Shown piece after piece: positions 24,689 to 33,399 of a stretch of DNA of 64,000 nucleotides. Source of the DNA: an uncultured Eubacteriales bacterium (lineage in GTDB: Bacteria > Bacillota > Clostridia > Christensenellales > Aristaeellaceae); contig CACYWL010000006.1 of the NCBI GenBank assembly GCA_902778055.1, positions 45,082-109,081 of the forward strand. Reading direction: 5' to 3'. Position numbers and translations under genes: made by a program. The notes under the pieces were generated by a model, which saw only the letters and a program-made list of their open reading frames with translations, was not told where the DNA came from and did no database searches. How positions within the stretch are numbered: position 1 is the first letter of the stretch; each line of letters opens with the position of its first letter.

Positions 24689-27334
24689 ATGGAAAAGCAT
24701 CTGGTGATCGGGCTGCTGGCCCACGTGGACGCGGGAAAGACGACGCTGTCCGAGGCGCTGCTGTATGCCGGCGGCCAGCTGCGGAAGCTGGGCCGGGTCG
24801 ACCATGGGGACGCTTTTCTGGATACGGATCCCCAGGAGCGGGAGCGGGGAATCACGATTTTCTCCAAGCAGGCGGAGACGGTCTGGAAGGGCATCCGGCT
24901 GACCCTGCTGGACACCCCGGGGCATGTGGACTTCTCCAGCGAGATGGAGCGGACCCTGGGGGTGCTGGACGCAGCGGTGCTGGTTATCAGCGGCGCCGAC
25001 GGCGTGCAGGGGCATACGGAGACCCTCTGGCGGCTGCTGAAGGCCTACCGGGTGCCGACCCTGCTGTTCGTCAACAAGATGGATCAGCCCGGCACGGACC
25101 GGGCGGCGCTGATGCGGGAGCTGAAGAACCGCCTCGGGGACGGCTGCGTGGATCTGGCGTCGCCGGAGGCCATGGAGGAGGCGGCCATGGGCTCGGAGGA
25201 GGCCATGGAGGCCTTCCTGCGGGAGGGAGCGGTGCCCCGGGAAATGCTGGCCCGGCTGGTGGCGGAGCGGGCGGTCTTCCCCTGCTTCTTTGGCAGCGCG
25301 CTGAAGATGAAGGGCATCGAGACCCTGCTGGACGGGATCGGGGAGCTGGTGCCCGCGCCGGCGTATCCGGAGGCTTTCAGCGCCCGGGTCTACAAGATCA
25401 GCCGGGATCCCCAGGGCGCCCGGCTGACCTGGATGAAGATCACCGGCGGCAGCCTGAAGGTCAAGAGCACCCTCCGGGCCGGCGGCGCGGAGGAGAAGAT
25501 CAACCAGATCCGCCTGTACAGCGGGGCCAGGTTCCGCCTGACGGAGGAGGCGGAGGCCGGGGAGGTCTGCGCGGTCACCGGGCTGAGCGCCTCCCGGGCG
25601 GGAGAGGGCCTGGGCGCGGCGGAGGGCCGGATGGAGCCGCTGCTGATGCCGGTGTTCACCTATCAGGTGCTGCTGCCCCCGGGCAGCGATCCCTCCCAGG
25701 CCCTGCGCCAGCTGCGGATGCTCGAGGAGGAGGATCCCCAGCTGCATGTGATCTGGACCGCGGAGAAGCGGGAGATCCATGTGCAGCTGATGGGCGAGGT
25801 GCAGCTGGAAATCCTGAAGCGGGTGCTGGCGGACCGGTTCGGGCTGCGGGCGGCCTTCAGCGAGGGAAGCATCCTCTACCGGGAAACCATTGCGAATTCG
25901 GTCGAGGGCGTCGGGCACTATGAGCCCCTGCGGCATTACGCGGAGGTGCATCTGCTGCTGGAGCCCGGGGAGCGGGGCAGCGGCATCAGGATCGCCAGCG
26001 CCTGCTCCACGGATGATCTGGAGCTGAACTGGCAGCGCCTGATCCTGACCCACCTGATGGAAAAGACCCACCGGGGGGTGCTGACCGGGGCGCCGGTTAC
26101 GGATCTGAAAATCACGCTGATCGCCGGCCGGGCGCATCTGAAGCATACGGAGGGCGGGGATTTCCGCCAGGCGACCTACCGGGCCGTGCGCCAGGGGCTG
26201 ATGCAGGCGGAGAGCGTGCTACTGGAGCCCTGGTACGATCTGACGCTGGAGGTGCCCGCCGACTGCGTGGGCCGGGCGATGAACGACCTGAGCCAGATGG
26301 GCGGCACCCTGGAGGCCCCGGAGCTCCGGGGCGACCGGACGGTGCTGACCGGCAGCGCGCCGGTGGCGGCGATGCGGGGCTATGCCCGGGAGGTCGTGAG
26401 CTATACCCGGGGCCAGGGCCGGCTGACCTGCGCGCTGAAGGGCTATGCCCCCTGCCGGAACGCGGAGGAGGTCATCGCCCAGAGGGGCTATGATCCGGAG
26501 CGGGATGTGGAAAACTCGCCGGATTCCGTCTTCTGCGCCCACGGCGCGGGCTTCGTCGTGCCCTGGAGCGAGGTGCCGAAATACATGCATCTGCATCCGG
26601 AGGTCCTGCCGGGCCGGGCGGCCTCCCCTGCCGGACCGGCGGGCGCGCCGGCTTCCCGCGCCGCCTACCGCGGAACGGCGGAGGAGGATAAGGAGCTGCA
26701 GGCGATCTTCGAGCGCACCTACGGCCGGCGGGAGGCGAAGGAAAGCGCCGCGGAGGCCCGGAGCCGGCGGCCCACGGTCAACGGGCAGGAGCTGCGGGTC
26801 TATGTGCCCGAGCCGCCCCGGACGGAATATCTGCTGGTCGATGGGTACAACATCATCTTCGCCTGGCCGGACCTGAAGGAGCTGGCGCGCCACAGCCTGG
26901 AGGACGCGCGAAAGGGCCTGATCGATATCCTGAGCAATTACCGGGGCTTCCATCCCTGCGAGCTGATCCTCGTCTTCGACGCCTATCGGGTCCAGGGCGG
27001 GCAGGGCGCCCGGGAGGAAATCCGGGGGATCCACGTGGTCTACACCCGGGAGGCGGAGACCGCGGACAACTATATCGAGAAAACCATCCGGGAGATCGGC
27101 CGGAAGCGGGACAGCCGCGTGCGGGTCGCGACCTCCGACGGGCTGGAGCAGGTGATCATCCTGGGCGGCGGCGCCGGGCGGGTTTCCGCGCGGGAATTCC
27201 GGGCGGAGGTGGAGCAGACCCGGGTGGAGATCGCCGCCATTCTGGAGAAGAACAATCAGCATCCCCGGGAGGTGTCCGATGTGGCGCTGGCGCTGCAGCG
27301 GGCGATGGACGAAAAAAAGCCCGGACCGCGGTAA
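24689..27334 (+). CDS. Tet(M)/EF-G-like translational GTPase fused to a Rae1/YacP-like NYN nuclease domain
   Basis: An 881-residue two-part protein. Residues 1-650 are a ribosomal-protection/EF-G-type GTPase: G1 AHVDAGKTT (11-19), G2 RGIT (52-55), G3 DTPGH (74-78), G4 NKMD (128-131), then EF-G domains II-V including EGVGHYEPLRHYAEV. A linker of about 60 residues leads to residues 714-870, a NYN/PIN-fold domain of the YacP/Rae1 type (LLVDGYNIIFAW, AELILVFDAYRV-like strand, TAEDNYIE-like TADNYIEKT, VATSDGLEQVIILG). Rae1 cuts mRNA in the ribosomal A site, the site this GTPase family also visits. The fusion therefore suggests ribosome-coupled mRNA cleavage or rescue. It may or may not give tetracycline protection. 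Confidence 0.9.
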   Translation: MEKHLVIGLLAHVDAGKTTLSEALLYAGGQLRKLGRVDHGDAFLDTDPQERERGITIFSKQAETVWKGIRLTLLDTPGHVDFSSEMERTLGVLDAAVLVISGADGVQGHTETLWRLLKAYRVPTLLFVNKMDQPGTDRAALMRELKNRLGDGCVDLASPEAMEEAAMGSEEAMEAFLREGAVPREMLARLVAERAVFPCFFGSALKMKGIETLLDGIGELVPAPAYPEAFSARVYKISRDPQGARLTWMKITGGSLKVKSTLRAGGAEEKINQIRLYSGARFRLTEEAEAGEVCAVTGLSASRAGEGLGAAEGRMEPLLMPVFTYQVLLPPGSDPSQALRQLRMLEEEDPQLHVIWTAEKREIHVQLMGEVQLEILKRVLADRFGLRAAFSEGSILYRETIANSVEGVGHYEPLRHYAEVHLLLEPGERGSGIRIASACSTDDLELNWQRLILTHLMEKTHRGVLTGAPVTDLKITLIAGRAHLKHTEGGDFRQATYRAVRQGLMQAESVLLEPWYDLTLEVPADCVGRAMNDLSQMGGTLEAPELRGDRTVLTGSAPVAAMRGYAREVVSYTRGQGRLTCALKGYAPCRNAEEVIAQRGYDPERDVENSPDSVFCAHGAGFVVPWSEVPKYMHLHPEVLPGRAASPAGPAGAPASRAAYRGTAEEDKELQAIFERTYGRREAKESAAEARSRRPTVNGQELRVYVPEPPRTEYLLVDGYNIIFAWPDLKELARHSLEDARKGLIDILSNYRGFHPCELILVFDAYRVQGGQGAREEIRGIHVVYTREAETADNYIEKTIREIGRKRDSRVRVATSDGLEQVIILGGGAGRVSAREFRAEVEQTRVEIAAILEKNNQHPREVSDVALALQRAMDEKKPGPR

Positions 27335-27357
27335 CGCGGCCCGGGCGCTGCTTTTTT
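27312..27357 (+). terminator. Bidirectional terminator between convergent genes
   Basis: GCCCGGACCGCG and CGCGGCCCGGGC form a stem with one mismatch; the TAA stop of the GTPase-nuclease gene lies in the loop. A run of A precedes it and a run of T follows, so it can serve both this gene and the convergent MFS gene. Confidence 0.88.
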
Positions 27358-27373
27358 GGCTGTTGCCTGTTGC

Positions 27374-28675
27374 CTATTGCCGGTTGGCCGCCGGCTGCCG
27401 GTCCGAGATCTTCAGGAACACGAAGCCCAGGGCGAAGAACACGGCGAGGGAAGCGACGGCGATGTTGATCGTGCCGCCGGCCAGCTTGACCCAGGCGATG
27501 ACGGCGGAGCCCAGGAAGGACGCGCCCTTGGAGAAGATGTCATAGATGCCGAAGTATTCCCCGGAGTTTTCCGGCGGGATGATCTTGGAGTAGTAGGAGC
27601 GGGACAGGGACTGAATGGAGCCCTGGAAGCAGCCCACGCCGAAGGCCAGGATGCCGAAATGCCAGATGGTCTGCAGCGTCAGCGCGTACAGGCAGACGCA
27701 GAAGTATCCGACGATGCAGATCAGGATCAGCGGCACCGTCGCGTGCTTCTTGGACAGGCTGGCGAAGACCAGGGATCCGATCCAGGCGACGACCTGGGTG
27801 GCCAGCAGGAAGACGACCTGGCCGACGGTATTCAGCCCCAGATCCGTGCCGATGTTGATGCAGTTGTCGATGATCGTGCCGACGCCGTCGATGTACAGGA
27901 AGAAGGCGAGCAGGAAGAACAGCACCTTTTTGTCGTGCAGGGCGATGGTCTTCAGCGTGCGGCCGATCTTTTTCAGCACGTCGCCGATGGCGTGCTTCCG
28001 GGTGTCGACGTAATTCACCTGCTTGTAGTTCCGGATCAGCGGAAGGGTCACCAGGAACCACCAGATGCCGGTGACGGCAAAGCCGATGATCTTGGAGAGA
28101 TTCCCGGGCAGGAGGCCCATCTTCTCGCCGGCCTCGTTCAGCGGGCCCATCATCTTCGCGTCCGGGCCGAGAATGTAGGCGATCAGGGCGACGAGGAAGG
28201 GAATGCAGGAGCCGATGTAGCCCCAGGCGAACCCGTAGGAGGACACCTGATCCATCCGGTCCTCCGTCGTCACGTCGTTGAGCATCGAGTCATAGATGGT
28301 CAGGGAGGCGGAATAGCAGATCCGCGAGAGGATATAGATCACGATGAAGGCGACCCAGCCGGCGGCGAAGCCGTTCACGATGCATCCGATGACGCCCAGG
28401 GCGACGGAGGTCGTGAAGAGGATCTTCTTCCGATCTTTATGATCAGCGACGGCGCCGAGGATCGGCCCCAGCAGGGCGACCGCCACGGTGACGACGGCGA
28501 TGGCGAGGGAATAGTAGGCCGTCGCCTGATCGGAGCTGATCTTTCCGGGACCTTCCCCGATGGCCAGCGCCTTGAACCAGATGGGAATCAGGGAGCAGGC
28601 CAGCATGGTGAAGGCCGAATTGCCCACATCGTAGAGCACCCAGGATTTTTCGGCTTTGGTGAGGTTTTTGAACAT
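27374..28675 (-). CDS. MFS transporter, UMF1/Atg22-like
   Basis: A 433-residue membrane protein with about twelve hydrophobic helices. The N-terminus EKSWVLYDVGNSAFTML is typical of the UMF1/Atg22-like branch of the major facilitator superfamily, and the loop between helices contains DHKDRKKIL. Substrates of this branch in bacteria are poorly known; amino acid or drug export is possible. The ATG at 28675 is chosen because GGGGGTG lies just upstream; in-frame codons further upstream lie in the promoter region. It has a TACAAT -10 element (28707-28712, minus strand) with a weak -35, and is divergent from murA. Confidence 0.85.
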   Translation of the reverse strand: MFKNLTKAEKSWVLYDVGNSAFTMLACSLIPIWFKALAIGEGPGKISSDQATAYYSLAIAVVTVAVALLGPILGAVADHKDRKKILFTTSVALGVIGCIVNGFAAGWVAFIVIYILSRICYSASLTIYDSMLNDVTTEDRMDQVSSYGFAWGYIGSCIPFLVALIAYILGPDAKMMGPLNEAGEKMGLLPGNLSKIIGFAVTGIWWFLVTLPLIRNYKQVNYVDTRKHAIGDVLKKIGRTLKTIALHDKKVLFFLLAFFLYIDGVGTIIDNCINIGTDLGLNTVGQVVFLLATQVVAWIGSLVFASLSKKHATVPLILICIVGYFCVCLYALTLQTIWHFGILAFGVGCFQGSIQSLSRSYYSKIIPPENSGEYFGIYDIFSKGASFLGSAVIAWVKLAGGTINIAVASLAVFFALGFVFLKISDRQPAANRQ

Positions 28676-28803
28676 GAAGTTCACCCCCGCTTTTTTTCTT
28701 TCCGCCATTGTAACACAAAAGCCGGAAAACCGGAAGCGGGCGGGCGGAAAAGATCCGGCCCGGGCGGAACGGGAGCCGGCCCCGCGCCCGCCGGGGAGCA
28801 AAC

Positions 28804-28832
28804 TTGTCAGCCGGGCGGGAAATGTGTATAAT
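28804..28832 (+). promoter_or_regulatory. Sigma-A promoter of murA
   Basis: TTGTCA, a 17-base spacer and consensus TATAAT, preceded by TGTG. The element is nearly the same as the one in front of the PPK2 gene at 36342. Confidence 0.85.
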
Positions 28833-28868
28833 GAAGCTCCAACGACTGAAGGAAGGGGGGGCGTGCGG

Positions 28869-30137
28869 ATGCCCGGAAGGGAAAGAATGCTCATCACGGG
28901 GGGGAATCCTCTGGAGGGCGAGGTCCAGGTCAGCGGCGGAAAGAATACCGCCGTGGCGCTGATTCCCGCCAGCCTTTTGTGCGATGAGCCCTGCACGATT
29001 GAGAATCTTCCGGATATTGAGGATGTGCACGCCCTGGCCGATATTCTGCAGGAGCTGGGCGCGAAGGTGGATTATGTGCCCGGCGAGCGGATGACGATCG
29101 ATCCCCGCCCCGCGGAGGGGGATACGGTTTCCTACCGGAACGCGCAGCGCCTGCGCGCGAGCTACTATCTGCTTGGCGCGCTGCTGGGCCGCTGCGGCCG
29201 GGCGAATGTGCCCACCCCCGGGGGCTGCGATATCGGCAGCCGCCCGGTGGATCAGCATCTGAAGGGCATGCAGGCCATCGGCGCGGAGGCGGAGCAGCGC
29301 CGGGGCATCATGCGGGCTTCCGCAAAGGAGCTGACCGGCGGGGATGTCGTTTTCGACATGGTGACGGTCGGCGCGACGGTCAACGTCATGCTGGCGGCGG
29401 TCCGGGCCACGGGGAAGACGACGATTCACAACGCCGCCCGGGAGCCCCACATCGTTGACCTGGCGAACTTTCTGAACAGCATGGGCGCCCGGATCAAGGG
29501 CGCCGGCACGGATACGATCCGGATCCGCGGGGTGCAGTATCTGCATTCCACGACCTATGCCGTGATTCCGGATCAGATTGAGACCGGGACCCTGATGATC
29601 GCCGCGGCGGCGACCGGCGGGGACGTGACGGTCAAGGGCTGCATCCCGACGCATATGGACGCGCTGAGCGCCAAGCTGCTGGAGATGGGCGTCCGGGTCA
29701 ACGATTATGACGACGCGATCCGCGTCCGGGCCCTGGGTCCGAAGCGCGCGATCAATATCAAGACGCAGGTCTATCCCGGATTCCCGACGGATCTGCAGCA
29801 GCCCATGAGCGCGCTGCTGACCACGGTGAAGGGAACCAGCTTTGTGACGGAGACGATTTTTGACCTGCGCTTCCGCCATCTGGATGAGATCCGCCGGATG
29901 GGGGCCAATGTCCGGGTCATGGACCGGACGGCTGTCATCGAGGGCGTGCCGGAGCTGTACGGCGCGCCGCTGACGGCGACGGATCTGCGGGCCGGGGCGG
30001 CCCTGATCATCGCCGGGCTGATGGCCCGGGGCGTGACGGAGATCTACGAGCCCGGATATATCGACCGGGGCTATGAGCATATCGAGGAGAAGCTACGCTC
30101 CCTGGGCGCGGTGATCAGCCGGGAGACCGGGCCGTAA
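28869..30137 (+). CDS. murA: UDP-N-acetylglucosamine 1-carboxyvinyltransferase
   Basis: A 422-residue enolpyruvyl transferase that adds PEP to UDP-GlcNAc, the first committed step of peptidoglycan synthesis. It contains the N-terminal EGEVQVSGGKNTAVALIPA and the active-site loop PGGCDIGSRPVDQHL, with Cys120 as the fosfomycin-target cysteine, and LMTVKGTS-like LLTTVKGTSFVTE. The start is uncertain among GTG 28863, ATG 28869 and ATG 28887; ATG 28869 is chosen for spacing to AAGGAAGGGGGG. The DnaJ-like gene follows after 18 bases, so the two are probably co-transcribed. Confidence 0.95.
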   Translation: MPGRERMLITGGNPLEGEVQVSGGKNTAVALIPASLLCDEPCTIENLPDIEDVHALADILQELGAKVDYVPGERMTIDPRPAEGDTVSYRNAQRLRASYYLLGALLGRCGRANVPTPGGCDIGSRPVDQHLKGMQAIGAEAEQRRGIMRASAKELTGGDVVFDMVTVGATVNVMLAAVRATGKTTIHNAAREPHIVDLANFLNSMGARIKGAGTDTIRIRGVQYLHSTTYAVIPDQIETGTLMIAAAATGGDVTVKGCIPTHMDALSAKLLEMGVRVNDYDDAIRVRALGPKRAINIKTQVYPGFPTDLQQPMSALLTTVKGTSFVTETIFDLRFRHLDEIRRMGANVRVMDRTAVIEGVPELYGAPLTATDLRAGAALIIAGLMARGVTEIYEPGYIDRGYEHIEEKLRSLGAVISRETGP

Positions 30138-30155
30138 TAAAGGGGGACGGGAGAG

Positions 30156-30677
30156 ATGAGCACCCCTTTTGAGGAGCTGGGCCTCCGGGCCTGGGCGGAT
30201 CCGGACGAGATCCGGCGCGCCTACCGGGCGCTGGTGAAGCAGTGCCACCCGGACCTGATCCGGGATCCGGTCCGGAAGCGGGAGGCGGAGCAGCGGATGA
30301 TCCGGCTGAACCTGGCCTACGAGGAGGCCCTGCGTCTGGCCACCCCGCGGCAGCAGGCGGCCTATATCCGGGAGCTGCCGAAGGAAGAGGCGGTGACCCT
30401 GGCGGAGAGGATGCTGCAGAAGGGCAAGCCGGAGAGCGCCCTGCGCCAGCTGATGCGGGCGGAGAGCCGGGATGCCGGCTGGCATTATACCCACGGGAGG
30501 GCGCTGATGGCGCTGGAGCGCTTCCACGAGGCGCACGAGGCCTTCCGCAGCGCGGTCCGGATGGAGCCGGACAACAATGAGTACCGCGGCGGCGCCCTGG
30601 AGGCCGCCCTGGCGGAAAAAAAGGAAAAGACGGTCGCCGGCCGGATGAAAAAGCTGATCCGGGGATGGAGAAAATAA
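30156..30677 (+). CDS. J-domain protein with C-terminal TPR-like segment
   Basis: A 173-residue protein. Residues 3-65 are a J domain (FEELGLRAWADPDEIRRAYR, then LVKQCHPDLIRDPVRK) with the HPD motif that stimulates DnaK-type ATPase. Residues 85-150 look like two TPR-type helical hairpins (LAERMLQKGKPESALRQLMRA, GRALMALERFHEAHEAFRSAV). There is no Cys-rich zinc region, so it is not DnaJ itself but a specialised co-chaperone. Partner unknown. It is probably transcribed with murA and possibly the next gene. Confidence 0.87.
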   Translation: MSTPFEELGLRAWADPDEIRRAYRALVKQCHPDLIRDPVRKREAEQRMIRLNLAYEEALRLATPRQQAAYIRELPKEEAVTLAERMLQKGKPESALRQLMRAESRDAGWHYTHGRALMALERFHEAHEAFRSAVRMEPDNNEYRGGALEAALAEKKEKTVAGRMKKLIRGWRK

Positions 30678-30708
30678 GCGCCGGCGCCGGCCGAAAGGGA
30701 GGAGCCGG

Positions 30709-32031
30709 ATGACGGCGGGACGGAACGGAAAAGGAAAGATGACCTGGGGAAGAAGAGGGGTCGGCTGCCTGGCAGCGGCCCTGTTTTTGCTGGGGGCCCT
30801 TCCCGCTCCGGCGGAATCGCCGGCCGGGGAATCGGATCCGGCGGAAACGAAGGCCCCGGCCTGGACCGTCTCGGAATCGGAGGCGGTTCTGAAGGCCCGG
30901 GACATCACGATGGAATGCGAAATCGAGCCGGGCTCGAAAAAGAAGCAGTTCGAGGCGGCCCTGGACCGGAGCTACCGGACCTTCTGGAACTCCAACGGGG
31001 GCAAGGGCGCGACGATCACGGTCACCCTGCCGGAGGGGGAGGAGGCCGGCGGCGTCTGGTTCCAGTGGTATGACCACACCCACGCCATCGCCGTGCAGAT
31101 CCGGGACGAAAACGGCGAATGGAAGGAATGCGGCCATACGGAGGGCGCCTTCCTGTCGGATTTCCTGCCCCTGCCGGAGAGGACGACGGAATTCCGGGTC
31201 GCGAATCCGGAGAGCAGCAAAAAGTCCACTCCCCTCCCCCTGGCGGAGTTCCATGTCTACAGCCGGGGCGAGCTGCCCCCGGAGGTGCAGGTCTGGCAGC
31301 CCCCGGCGGACAAGGCGGATCTGATGCTGATCGCCGGCCACCCGGACGATGAGCTGCTGTGGTTCGGCGGCGTGCTGCCGACCTACGCGGGGGTGCAGAA
31401 GAAAAAGGTGCAGGTCGGCATCCTGGTGCCTACCCTGCCCCGGCGCCGGCTGGAGGAGCTGGACGGGCTGTGGACCTGCGGCGTGAGAAACTATCCGGTT
31501 TTCGGCTATTTCCGGGACGGGTATACCCTTTCCCTCCGGGATCAGTATGAGCACTGGGACAAATTCTCGGTGCACAAGCTGGTGACCGGCTGGGTCCGCC
31601 GGTTCAAGCCCGACGTGCTCATCACCCATGATTTCAAGGGAGAATACGGCCACGGGGCGCATCAGGTCTGCGCGGACGCGGCGGTCAAGGCCCTGGACCA
31701 GGCGGCGGATCCGAAGCAGTTCAGGGAATCCTATGCGGAATACGGAGCCTGGAAGGTGCCCAAATGCTATATTCATCTGTATCCGGAGAATGTGATTGAT
31801 TTTGACTGGCGGGTGCCGCTGGAGGAATTCGGCGGCCGGACGGCCTTCGATGTCGCCTCGGAAGCCTTTGCCTGCCATATTTCCCAGCAGGACACGGATT
31901 ACGCCGTGGAGGATTTCGGCCCCTGCGACTGCAGCCTTTTCGGCCTGTACCGCAGCCTCGTCGGGCCGGACGTGAAGCATACGGATCTTTTTGAAAATCT
32001 GGGCCCGGTCGAGGACGAGCCGGAGCCCTGA
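30709..32031 (+). CDS. Exported PIG-L/LmbE-family deacetylase
   Basis: A 440-residue protein with an N-terminal signal peptide (hydrophobic CLAAALFLLGALPAPA after a basic start). Residues about 55-195 look like a beta-rich carbohydrate-binding module (discoidin-like, NSNGGKGATITVTLPEG). The C-terminal half is a PIG-L zinc-dependent deacetylase with AGHPDDE (209-215) and GEYGHGAHQ (about 311-319); the His and Asp residues are the usual zinc ligands and base. It likely removes N-acetyl groups from amino sugars in the wall or in a surface glycan outside the membrane. The exact substrate is unknown. Confidence 0.87.
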   Translation: MTAGRNGKGKMTWGRRGVGCLAAALFLLGALPAPAESPAGESDPAETKAPAWTVSESEAVLKARDITMECEIEPGSKKKQFEAALDRSYRTFWNSNGGKGATITVTLPEGEEAGGVWFQWYDHTHAIAVQIRDENGEWKECGHTEGAFLSDFLPLPERTTEFRVANPESSKKSTPLPLAEFHVYSRGELPPEVQVWQPPADKADLMLIAGHPDDELLWFGGVLPTYAGVQKKKVQVGILVPTLPRRRLEELDGLWTCGVRNYPVFGYFRDGYTLSLRDQYEHWDKFSVHKLVTGWVRRFKPDVLITHDFKGEYGHGAHQVCADAAVKALDQAADPKQFRESYAEYGAWKVPKCYIHLYPENVIDFDWRVPLEEFGGRTAFDVASEAFACHISQQDTDYAVEDFGPCDCSLFGLYRSLVGPDVKHTDLFENLGPVEDEPEP

Positions 32032-32086
32032 GGCGCCGCGGCGCGGCCTCTCCGGGGCCGTGATCCCGGCGGCGCTGCAGAACGAT

Positions 32087-32116
32087 CGCCCCGGGGCGGA
32101 ATCCCCGGGGCGTTTT
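32087..32116 (+). terminator. Terminator after the PIG-L gene
   Basis: CGCCCCGGGG and CCCCGGGGCG form a perfect 10-bp stem with a 6-base loop, followed by TTTT. It lies between convergent genes. Confidence 0.85.
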
Positions 32117-32137
32117 CAGCGCGGTCTCTCCAGGCGT

Positions 32138-33268
32138 TTACAGCACGATCTCTCCGGGCCGGTATCCCCGGGGCAGCTCCTCCTCCTCGAGGAAGGGGAA
32201 ATCCGGATCCTCGAGCACGGGCAGGAAGGCCTCCCAGGGGTATCCCGGCAGCTCGCAGCCGTAGCTCGTCCTTCCGAACCAGCCGCCCTCCTTCTTCGCC
32301 TGGTTCAGATCCCGGGCAAACTTGGTGCGGTTGGAGCAGTCATGCACGACCAGGGGCCAGCCCTCCTCCGCGGCTTCCTTCATCAGGCGGAGGGTGATCT
32401 CCCGGCTGAAGACCGGGCTCAGGTACCCCATCCGGTAGAAGTACAGGTTCTCGCCCAGATAGTTGGGCAGGTTGTTTTCGTTCAGATGCAGCTCCGCGCA
32501 GTTGATGAAATCCGGGCCGGCCGCAAGGATCCGGTCCTTTTTTTCATGGAAGCGGGCCTCAAACTCCCGGGTCATGGGGGTCTCGATGCCGACCTGGGGG
32601 ATGTATTTCCGGGCGGTGCGCATCGCCTCGATCACCCGGTCCGAGACGTCCGAGGCGCCGAGGTTGAAGCGGATCTCGTCCAGCCCGGCCTCCCCCAGGG
32701 CCCGGAGGTTCTCCTCACCCGCGTTCAGGCCGTTGGTGTACAGGTGCTGATGCACCCCGGCCTCATGGAACCGCCGGATGATGCCGTAATACTTTTCGAT
32801 CTCCATGAAGGGCTCCAGGTAGACATAGGCGATGCCGGTGGGCTTTCCCTGCAGGGTGAAGAGCAGGGGCAGATCTTCCTCCCGGTATTTGCCGCCGCCG
32901 ATTTCCCACAGTCCCTCCCCGATGGGCGGAATCGCGTCCAGGACGCCGTAATCGTAGCAGAAGGGGCAGCGGGCGTTGCACCGGTTCGTCTTCCGGACGG
33001 CGGACAGCCCCGTGCCCAGCAGGCAGGACTTGCAGCCGCCGGGAAAGTGCTCCTCCGGCCCGACATACAGCGTGCTGGGCCCCGGCCCGAGACCCTTCAG
33101 CCCGGGAATGTCCGCCTTCAGCCGCTCAAAGCGGGCTTCCGCCGCCAGCTCGATCTGGCTGAAAACCGCCAGGGCAATCTCCTGCTGCCGGCAGCCCAGG
33201 GGCTGATCCTCCGGCAGCGCCGCGAAAAAGGTAAACCACCGGAGCGCGTCCTGCTTTGAAATCTTCAT
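32138..33268 (-). CDS. Radical SAM protein of unknown function
   Basis: A 376-residue radical SAM enzyme. The cluster motif is CNARCPFC at about residues 98-105, preceded by an extra cysteine pair (GGCKSCLLG) that might hold a second metal centre. The barrel shows YLEPFMEIEKYY, HLYTNGLNAG and EIRFNLGASD. The N-terminal 70 residues are helical and lack homology that I recognise. No peptide precursor lies next to it. The ATG at 33268 is chosen for the GGGAGAAG site. It is downstream of the NAD(P)HX repair gene on the same strand, 131 bases away. Reaction and substrate cannot be named. Confidence 0.82.
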   Translation of the reverse strand: MKISKQDALRWFTFFAALPEDQPLGCRQQEIALAVFSQIELAAEARFERLKADIPGLKGLGPGPSTLYVGPEEHFPGGCKSCLLGTGLSAVRKTNRCNARCPFCYDYGVLDAIPPIGEGLWEIGGGKYREEDLPLLFTLQGKPTGIAYVYLEPFMEIEKYYGIIRRFHEAGVHQHLYTNGLNAGEENLRALGEAGLDEIRFNLGASDVSDRVIEAMRTARKYIPQVGIETPMTREFEARFHEKKDRILAAGPDFINCAELHLNENNLPNYLGENLYFYRMGYLSPVFSREITLRLMKEAAEEGWPLVVHDCSNRTKFARDLNQAKKEGGWFGRTSYGCELPGYPWEAFLPVLEDPDFPFLEEEELPRGYRPGEIVL

Positions 33269-33399
33269 GTGATCTTCTCCCGTCTTCCGCGAAATCCGCG
33301 GAGCAAATTCAGTTCCCGGAAGGGCGGAGCCCTCCGCCCCCGGCGGTGCCGGCGGGCCCGCGCCGCGTTCCCGGCCGTCAAAGAATGAACCAGCGTTGG

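Noticed and set aside
24689..26640. Calling the GTPase a tetracycline-resistance gene
   Set aside because: The GTPase half is related to Tet(M)/EF-G, but it carries a nuclease fusion and lies in ordinary chromosomal context. Resistance cannot be claimed from sequence.
27356..28831. A 491-codon open frame on the plus strand opposite the MFS transporter
   Set aside because: The sequence is Asp/Gly/His-rich with no recognisable domain, while the minus-strand frame encodes a clear twelve-helix UMF1-type transporter.
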